Source: Gammaproteobacteria bacterium
GTDB taxonomy: Bacteria; Pseudomonadota; Gammaproteobacteria; Ga0077536
NCBI GenBank assembly: GCA_009692365.1
Contig: SHZJ01000001.1
Coordinates: 62,001-126,000 of the forward strand
DNA length: 64,000 nucleotides
Direction of reading: 5' to 3'
Part shown: piece by piece, positions 59,037 to 64,000 of the stretch
Layout of the letters: the number at the start of each line of letters is the position of its first letter
Numbering within the stretch: the first letter of the stretch is position 1
Translations under genes and position numbers: made by a program
Notes under the pieces: generated by a model
The model's database searches: none
The model's input: the letters and a program-made list of their open reading frames with translations, nothing else
What the model was told of the DNA's origin: nothing

Positions 59037-59533
59037 GCGCTCGCCGGTGCCTCGTCCGGGCGCCGCCAGTGGCCGGAACGACCACCCAATTTTTCGAGCA
59101 GGCAGACCTCGCTGATGGTCATCCCGCGGTCCACTGCCTTGCACATGTCGTAAATCGTCAGCAGGGCGATTTGCACGGCGCACAGCGCTTCCATTTCGAC
59201 GCCGGTCTGGCCAATGGTATCCACCTGAGCCTCGCAGCGCACCGCGGCCGGCGTGGTTTCGAGGGTGAGGGCGAGGTCGACCGCGGTGAGCGCCAGCGGG
59301 TGGCACAGCGGAATGAGGTCGGCCGTGCGTTTTGCCCCCATGATGCCGGCGAGACGGGCAACCCCCAACACGTCGCCCTTTTTATGCGTGCCCGCGGCAA
59401 TCATCGCGAGCGTCGCGGGGTCCATGAGGATGCGGCCGCCGGCGCGCGCGCGACGCCGGGTGGCGGGCTTGTCGCCGACGTCTACCATGTGGGCATCGCC
59501 CTGCGCGTTAAAATGCGTGAAGCCGTTGGACAT
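59033..59533 (-). CDS. moaC: cyclic pyranopterin monophosphate synthase MoaC
   Basis: 166 residues. Conserved blocks: [49 protein letters not shown], and [26 protein letters not shown]. It converts 3',8-cyclo-GTP to cPMP in molybdopterin synthesis. Its stop overlaps the convergent dehydratase gene by 4 bases; its start is divergent from moaD. Confidence 0.96.
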   Translation of the reverse strand: MSNGFTHFNAQGDAHMVDVGDKPATRRRARAGGRILMDPATLAMIAAGTHKKGDVLGVARLAGIMGAKRTADLIPLCHPLALTAVDLALTLETTPAAVRCEAQVDTIGQTGVEMEALCAVQIALLTIYDMCKAVDRGMTISEVCLLEKLGGRSGHWRRPDEAPASA

Positions 59534-59613
59534 GCCTGTTTACCTCGCGCGTGCGCTAGAATCGGCCGCACTCTACCTTAAAGCGCCGCAGGTCGTCCCC
59601 GCCAGTGAGTTCA

Positions 59614-59862
59614 ATGCCGCTTATCACCCTGAAGCTTTTTGCCAGCCTGGCGGAAACCCATGGCTGGCGCGAACGCCAGCGGGCGTGGGTCGCGGGCATT
59701 CGGGTGATCGATCTCTGGTGCGCGGAAACCGGGCAGTCGGGGTTGCCGGCGCGGGTGCTGTGCGCGCGCAATATGGACTATTGCCCGCCCGAAACCCCGG
59801 TGACGCCGGGTGACGAAATCGCTTTTTTCCCCCCGGTCACGGGCGGTGCCCATGCCTGTTAG
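59614..59862 (+). CDS. moaD: molybdopterin synthase sulfur carrier subunit MoaD, with extended C-terminus
   Basis: About 82 residues, beta-grasp fold: PLITLKLFASLAETHG at the start and DEIAFFPPVTGG near the end. MoaD must end in Gly-Gly to be adenylated by MoeB and carry the thiocarboxylate. Here the frame reads on for four residues, A-H-A-C, before the TAG, which lies inside moaE. Either the tail is removed by proteolysis or activity is altered. Start ATG 59614 or GTG 59605. Confidence 0.85.
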   Translation: MPLITLKLFASLAETHGWRERQRAWVAGIRVIDLWCAETGQSGLPARVLCARNMDYCPPETPVTPGDEIAFFPPVTGGAHAC

Positions 59863-60307
59863 CGTGCGCTCCGCACCCTTTGAGCCTTACGCGGAAGTGG
59901 CCGCACACCAGCACGCGGTATTTGGTGGACGCGGGCAATTTGGCGCGACCGCGGTATTTGTCGGCACGATGCGCGATTTCAACGAAGGCGATGCGGTGCA
60001 GGGCATGACGCTCGAGCATTATCCTGGCATGACCGAGCGCCATCTGGACGATATTTGCGCGACGGCCAGCGGCCGCTGGCCGCTGCTGGAAACGCTGGTC
60101 ATCCACCGCGTCGGCGAAATCTTCCCGGGGGAGGCGATCGTCCTGGTGGTGGTCTGGTCAGCGCATCGCCAAGCCGCTTTCGACGCTTGCCGGGAGATCA
60201 TGGAAGCACTCAAGTCCCGGGCGCCGTTCTGGAAAAAAGAGCGCCTGGCGACGGGCACGCGCTGGGTCACCGGTAACACGGCGGGTTACCCCGCGAGCAA
60301 ACCTTAA
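59852..60307 (+). CDS. moaE: molybdopterin synthase catalytic subunit MoaE
   Basis: 151 residues. Features: GATAVFVGTMRDFNEGDAVQGMTLEHYPGMTERHL, IHRVGEIFPGEAIVLVVVWSAHRQAAFDAC and the catalytic Lys region LKSRAPFWKKE. It transfers sulfur from MoaD to cPMP. The start overlaps moaD by 11 bases, so the two subunits are translated together. Confidence 0.96.
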   Translation: MPVSVRSAPFEPYAEVAAHQHAVFGGRGQFGATAVFVGTMRDFNEGDAVQGMTLEHYPGMTERHLDDICATASGRWPLLETLVIHRVGEIFPGEAIVLVVVWSAHRQAAFDACREIMEALKSRAPFWKKERLATGTRWVTGNTAGYPASKP

Positions 60308-60326
60308 GCGACGCGAGGGCGCGGCA

Positions 60327-61262
60327 ATGCACATCAGAGTGCTGGGCTCGGCCGCCGGCGGTGGCTACCCACAGTGGAACTGTAATCACCCCAATTCGCG
60401 GCGCGCGCGGGCCGGCGAGCCCGCCGCGACCCAGCGTACCCAGTCGTCGATCGCGGTGAGTGCGGATGGGGTGCGCTGGCTGCTGTGCAATGCCTCGCCC
60501 GACCTGCGGCAGCAAATCAACGACAACCCGGTGTTGCAGCCCGTCGCCGCTGGGCCCCTGCGGGCTAGCCCGCTGGCGGCAGTGTTGCTGACCAATGCAG
60601 ATGTCGACCACGTGACGGGCTTGCTCACGCTGCGCGAATCGCAGGCGTTCACGCTCTACGCCACCCCCCGCGTGTTGGAGGTGCTGGCCATGAATTCTAT
60701 TTTTAACGTCCTCAATCCCGCTTTTGTCGCGCGCCGGCCTATGCCGCTCGACAGCCCTTGGCAGCCGGTCGCGAGCGACGGCGCATTGCTCGGTTTAACC
60801 ATCACCGCTTTTGCGGTGCCGGGTAAGGTCGCCTTGTGGCTGGAAGATGCCACCCGCCCGGTGGACATCGGCGCGCTCACCCAAGACACCATCGCCCTTG
60901 AGATCGGTGGGCTCGAGCCGGGTCGGCGTTTTTTTTATATTCCCGCCTGCGCCCGCATGACGCCGGCACTCGCGGCGCGCCTGCAGGGGGCGGCGTTGGT
61001 GTTTTTTGACGGCACGCTGTGGGTGGACGATGAAATGATTCAGGCGGGCGTGGGGCTGAAGACGGGGCAGCGCATGGGCCATTTGAGCGTGGCGGGCGCG
61101 GGCGGCAGCATGGCCCTGCTCGCGGACCTTGCGATCCAACGCAAGGTTTTTATCCACATCAACACCACCAACCCCATTTTGCTCGACGACAGCCCCGAGC
61201 GGGCGGCGGTCATCAGCGCGGGCTGGGAAGTGGCCTACGACGGCATGCAACTCGTGCTGTAA
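60327..61262 (+). CDS. pqqB: PQQ biosynthesis protein PqqB
   Basis: 311-residue metallo-beta-lactamase-fold hydroxylase acting on the diTyr-type PQQ intermediate. The N-terminus IRVLGSAAGGGYPQWNCNHPNSRRAR and metal-site region LLTNADVDHVTGLLTLRES, then FFDGTLWVDDEM and MGHLSVAG, are diagnostic. It is separated from pqqA-C-D-E by about 3.3 kb and lies 19 bp behind moaE, so it is probably expressed with the molybdopterin genes. Confidence 0.97.
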   Translation: MHIRVLGSAAGGGYPQWNCNHPNSRRARAGEPAATQRTQSSIAVSADGVRWLLCNASPDLRQQINDNPVLQPVAAGPLRASPLAAVLLTNADVDHVTGLLTLRESQAFTLYATPRVLEVLAMNSIFNVLNPAFVARRPMPLDSPWQPVASDGALLGLTITAFAVPGKVALWLEDATRPVDIGALTQDTIALEIGGLEPGRRFFYIPACARMTPALAARLQGAALVFFDGTLWVDDEMIQAGVGLKTGQRMGHLSVAGAGGSMALLADLAIQRKVFIHINTTNPILLDDSPERAAVISAGWEVAYDGMQLVL

Positions 61263-61304
61263 GCGCGCGCGGCCCGCGGCTAAGCCGTCCTAGCGCCGGT
61301 TGTT

Positions 61305-62573
61305 CTAGCCCATGAAGTCGAAGGGCTGCACGCAAACTTCGGTGTGGGCCGCCACCTGCGCGGTGTCTAAGTCCAGCACGATGAAACAGTTTGCGTTCGA
61401 CATGGAGCTGAGTATCCCCGAGCCTTGGTCGCCGGTCGGTGTTACCTGCAGCCCGCCCTGTGCGTCGAGAGCCAGCAGCCCACGCTGGAATTCCAGCCGG
61501 CCCGGCCTTTTTTTGAGCGCTGCCGTGGTGCGCGCGGTGAGCGTCCAGGCCGTGCGCGGCGTGGTGCCCATCAGCTTCTCCAGCGTGGGTTGCACAAACA
61601 GATAGAAGGTCACCATCACCGACACCGGATTGCCCGGCAAGCCAAAAAAACTCGCCCCGCCGATGCGCCCGAAAGCCAGCGGTCGACCCGGTTTCATCGC
61701 CACTTTCCAGAAACGCACTTCGCCCAATTCAGCGAGCACCGCTTTGGTGTAATCCGCTTCGCCGACCGACACCCCGCCGCTGGTGATCACCACATCGGCC
61801 ATGGCAGCGGCGCTGGTGAACGCTGCCGACAGCGCGGCCGGATCGTCCCGGATGACGCCCAAGTCGAAGGCGTCAACCCCTAGGCGGGCGAGCATGCCGA
61901 ACAGCGTGTAGCGATTGCTGTCGTAAATATCGCCGCGACCCAGGGGCTCGCCCAGCGAACGCAGTTCGTCCCCGGTGGAAAAAAATGCCACCCGCACGCG
62001 CCGCACGACCGTAACTTCGCCGATCCCCAGGGAAGCAATCAGCCCTAAATCGGCGGGTGAGAGGCGCCGACCGGCGGGCAACACGGTGCTGCCCAACGCG
62101 AGGTCTTCGCCGGGCAAACGCACGTGCTGGCCGCGGCGATGGCAGGCTTCGATTGCAACTTCGCCGGCCACCTCGCGGGTCTGCTCTTGCAGCACGACGG
62201 TGTCGGCACCCGCTGGGACCACCGCACCGGTCATGATGCGCACGGCCTCGCCCGCCCCCAGCGTGCCGGTAAATGGTTTGCCGGCGAGGGAGGCACCGAC
62301 CACCCGCAGCCAGACCAGCCCCTGCGCGGGGACGTCGTTGGCGTTTAACGCATAACCATCCATCGCGGAGTTGGGGTGCGCCGGCACCGCCGCGGGCGCG
62401 CTGATAGCCTGCGGTAGAACCCGCCCGAGTGCCGCCCGCAGATTGACGCGCTCGCTGTCGCGCAGCGGGGTGACGGCGGCGAGCAGGTTTTGCAGCGCGG
62501 CCGCGCAGGTGAGCGAGCCCAGGTCGTAGTCGTCCTCGCAGCTGGCCGGGGGCTGGTTGGCGGCGTCGTTCAA
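61305..62573 (-). CDS. moeA: molybdopterin molybdenumtransferase MoeA
   Basis: 422 residues inserting molybdate into adenylated molybdopterin. Blocks: AHPNSAMDGYALNANDV, AVRIMTGAVVPAGADTVVLQE, FSTGDEL, and the MPT-binding ITSGGVSVGEADYTKAVL...VAMKPGRPLAFG...GLPGNPVSVMVTF. The start overlaps the mobA-mobB stop by 4 bases. Confidence 0.97.
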   Translation of the reverse strand: MNDAANQPPASCEDDYDLGSLTCAAALQNLLAAVTPLRDSERVNLRAALGRVLPQAISAPAAVPAHPNSAMDGYALNANDVPAQGLVWLRVVGASLAGKPFTGTLGAGEAVRIMTGAVVPAGADTVVLQEQTREVAGEVAIEACHRRGQHVRLPGEDLALGSTVLPAGRRLSPADLGLIASLGIGEVTVVRRVRVAFFSTGDELRSLGEPLGRGDIYDSNRYTLFGMLARLGVDAFDLGVIRDDPAALSAAFTSAAAMADVVITSGGVSVGEADYTKAVLAELGEVRFWKVAMKPGRPLAFGRIGGASFFGLPGNPVSVMVTFYLFVQPTLEKLMGTTPRTAWTLTARTTAALKKRPGRLEFQRGLLALDAQGGLQVTPTGDQGSGILSSMSNANCFIVLDLDTAQVAAHTEVCVQPFDFMG

Positions 62574-63697
62574 CTGGGCTGCTCCAAGGTTTGGGCGCGT
62601 TGGCGTTGCCAGATAAATTCCGCAATGCGCGCGCCGTCGTTGAGGTCGAACCGCGGGAGGTCGCGCGGCAGGGTTACGGGCCCGTCGGTGGCGACCGCCA
62701 GGATGGAGTGGTCATCGACGCACAATAGTTCGCGACCCAGCGCGGGCCGATGCACTTCCAGTTTGGGAAACTGCTCATGGCGAAAACCTTCCACCAAGAT
62801 GAGATCGAGGTCGGGGGCGGCGATGCGGGTCAGGAGTTCGCGCAGCGGTGGGTCGCCGCCTTCCTCGCGCTCCGCCAGCAGCGCCCAGCGCCGGCTGGAG
62901 GCCACCAGCACACGGGCGGCACCCGCCTGCCGCAGTTCGTAGCTGTCTTTGCCCGGGCGGTCTAGCTCGAACTGGTGATGAGCGTGCTTGATCACGCCCA
63001 CCCGCAGACCGCGCGCGCGCAGCGCGGGCAATAGTTGGGTGAGTAGGGTGGTCTTGCCGCTGCCGCTGTAGCCCGCGATGCCGAGCACCCGGGCAAAGCG
63101 CTCGCGCTCGAGGCGCTGCGCGGCGGCCACAAAATCTGCTTCCAGATTGAGATTGGCGAACGCGCTGGTGTGGGCGAAGTCCACGACCGCCAAGCGTTGC
63201 GCGCGATACCACTGTGCCAAGCGGCGGTTCTCGCCCGCCATGAAGGTACTCAACGAGTGGTGGAGACGGGTCCGCAGCAGCGCAAACACCGGCTGGAGTT
63301 CGCCCCCGGCCCGCGCCACGGCGATCTCGGCGTCCTCGCGCTGCAAGGCCTCTTGCAGCCGGCTGACTAAGTCGGTGGGTAAAAACGGGCTGTCGCAGGG
63401 CACCACGGCCAGCAGCGCGTGGGTGGCGCGCGCGAAGCCTGCGGCGATCCCGGCCAACGGGCCGGGAAAGTCGTGACGGAGGTCGCCGATAACCGGGTGG
63501 CCCAGCGCGGCGTAGGCCGCTTCGTTGCGATTGGCGTTGAGTAGAAGTTGGTCGACCTGCGGCGCAAAGCGTTTGACGACCCGCGCGCCGAGGCTTTCAT
63601 CGCCTAAGAGGATCAGGCCTTTGTCGCGTCCGCCTAGCCGACTGCCCTGCCCACCCGCGAGGACGAGACCTGTGATGCGTTCCGCCATCTGCTGCAC
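62570..63697 (-). CDS. mobAB: bifunctional MobA-MobB fusion
   Basis: 375 residues. Residues about 8-195 are MobA, the guanylyltransferase making the MGD form of the cofactor (GLVLAGGQGSRLGGRDKGLI, VPCDSPFLPTDLV, QPVFALLRT). Residues about 205-370 are MobB, a P-loop GTP-binding adaptor (GIAGYSGSGKTTLLTQLLP, VIKHAHHQFELDRPGKDS). The fusion is in one uninterrupted frame and occurs in other proteobacteria. Use of bis-MGD is implied, as in formate dehydrogenases or formylmethanofuran dehydrogenase-like complexes. Confidence 0.95.
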   Translation of the reverse strand: MQQMAERITGLVLAGGQGSRLGGRDKGLILLGDESLGARVVKRFAPQVDQLLLNANRNEAAYAALGHPVIGDLRHDFPGPLAGIAAGFARATHALLAVVPCDSPFLPTDLVSRLQEALQREDAEIAVARAGGELQPVFALLRTRLHHSLSTFMAGENRRLAQWYRAQRLAVVDFAHTSAFANLNLEADFVAAAQRLERERFARVLGIAGYSGSGKTTLLTQLLPALRARGLRVGVIKHAHHQFELDRPGKDSYELRQAGAARVLVASSRRWALLAEREEGGDPPLRELLTRIAAPDLDLILVEGFRHEQFPKLEVHRPALGRELLCVDDHSILAVATDGPVTLPRDLPRFDLNDGARIAEFIWQRQRAQTLEQPS

Positions 63698-63715
63698 TAT
63701 TGCGGGGCTAAACGA

Positions 63716-64000
63716 TCAGCCGCCGGTGGCGTTCATGTGGCGGAAAATGAGCGGCTTGGCGGCTAAATTGAATTCATGCCCTAGCGGTTTGATGTCCATG
63801 GCGGCCCGGATGGCATCTTTGAGCACCGCGATATTTCCGGGCTGGCCACGCGCCACTGCGCGCAGGTCGACCGAATGTTCTTGTCCCAGGCACAGCAGCA
63901 GGCGGCCCTCGGCGGTGAGTCGCACCCGATTGCAGGTAGCACAAAAATTGTGGCTGTGGGGCGAGATAAAACCCACCCGCGTGCCTGTTTCTGCGATCCG
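63716..64000 (-). CDS. moaA: GTP 3',8-cyclase MoaA (3' part, cut by the window edge)
   Basis: The last 94 codons. The C-terminal iron-sulfur cluster motif that binds GTP is visible as [22 protein letters not shown] (C-x2-C-x13-C). The frame continues through the right edge. The final Gly-Gly (ATGG) is typical of MoaA, which needs these residues for activity. Located 18 bp upstream of mobA-mobB, forming a moaA-mobAB-moeA transcript on the minus strand. Confidence 0.96.
   Translation of the reverse strand, partial: RIAETGTRVGFISPHSHNFCATCNRVRLTAEGRLLLCLGQEHSVDLRAVARGQPGNIAVLKDAIRAAMDIKPLGHEFNLAAKPLIFRHMNATGG

Noticed and set aside
58326-59306. 326-codon minus-strand open frame across mfnB, the pterin dehydratase and part of moaC
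   Set aside because: Overlaps three recognised genes and is Arg/Pro-rich without homology.

Overview
The window is high-GC chromosomal DNA from a gammaproteobacterium-like Gram-negative. The evidence is gene content and gene order: rpsB-tsf-pyrH-frr-uppS-cdsA-dxr-rseP-bamA-skp-fabZ-lpxA-lpxB-rnhB-dnaE-accA-tilS is the classic proteobacterial block, and MutH, GlnD, DusA and a thiC/tolC neighbourhood point to Gammaproteobacteria. PQQ biosynthesis, a methanofuran-type enzyme (MfnB/DUF556), a DUF447 protein, a methylotroph-type pterin dehydratase and molybdenum cofactor genes suggest a C1-oxidising (methylotrophic) lifestyle. That is an inference: no methanol dehydrogenase or Fhc genes lie inside the window. 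I saw no tRNA, rRNA, CRISPR array or intact mobile element.

Layout. 1-3155: end of an unrecognised gene, then on the minus strand an isochorismatase-family hydrolase, tolC, a rhodanese and pcm. 3264-5341: TPP riboswitch and thiC. 5350-10501 (minus): dusA, mutH, glnD, map. 10522-30261 (plus): a sigma70-like promoter, then the ribosome/envelope/replication block; lpxD is absent from its usual slot between skp and fabZ.

30551-39437 is the most unusual region. It holds a membrane-anchored UrtA/AmiC-like binding protein, a WspA-like chemoreceptor, a WspC-like CheR-TPR, a WspF-like CheB and a receiver-PP2C phosphatase on the plus strand. Facing them on the minus strand are a GPP34 (Golgi phosphoprotein 3 family) protein and a STAS anti-sigma antagonist. 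There is no CheA, CheW or GGDEF protein. It looks like an alternative-function chemosensory pathway whose output is a partner switch.

39690-52650: L,D-transpeptidase, cytochrome b561, an N-terminal cytochrome c/PQQ dehydrogenase, a D-aminoacylase-type amidohydrolase, a histidine kinase with an NtrC-type regulator, DUF1244, a degenerate NarL-type regulator, a PQQ-associated beta-propeller, a shortened PQQ-associated binding protein and a short porin. Several spacers here are 200-660 bp of GC-rich DNA without convincing genes.

52876-64000: proline iminopeptidase, folP, pqqE-D-C-A (minus; pqqA is only 24 codons), then DUF447, mfnB and a pterin dehydratase (plus), moaC (minus), moaD-moaE-pqqB (plus), and moeA, a mobA-mobB fusion and the 3' part of moaA (minus). 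Together these make cofactors a C1-oxidation pathway would use: PQQ, a methanofuran-like C1 carrier and molybdopterin.
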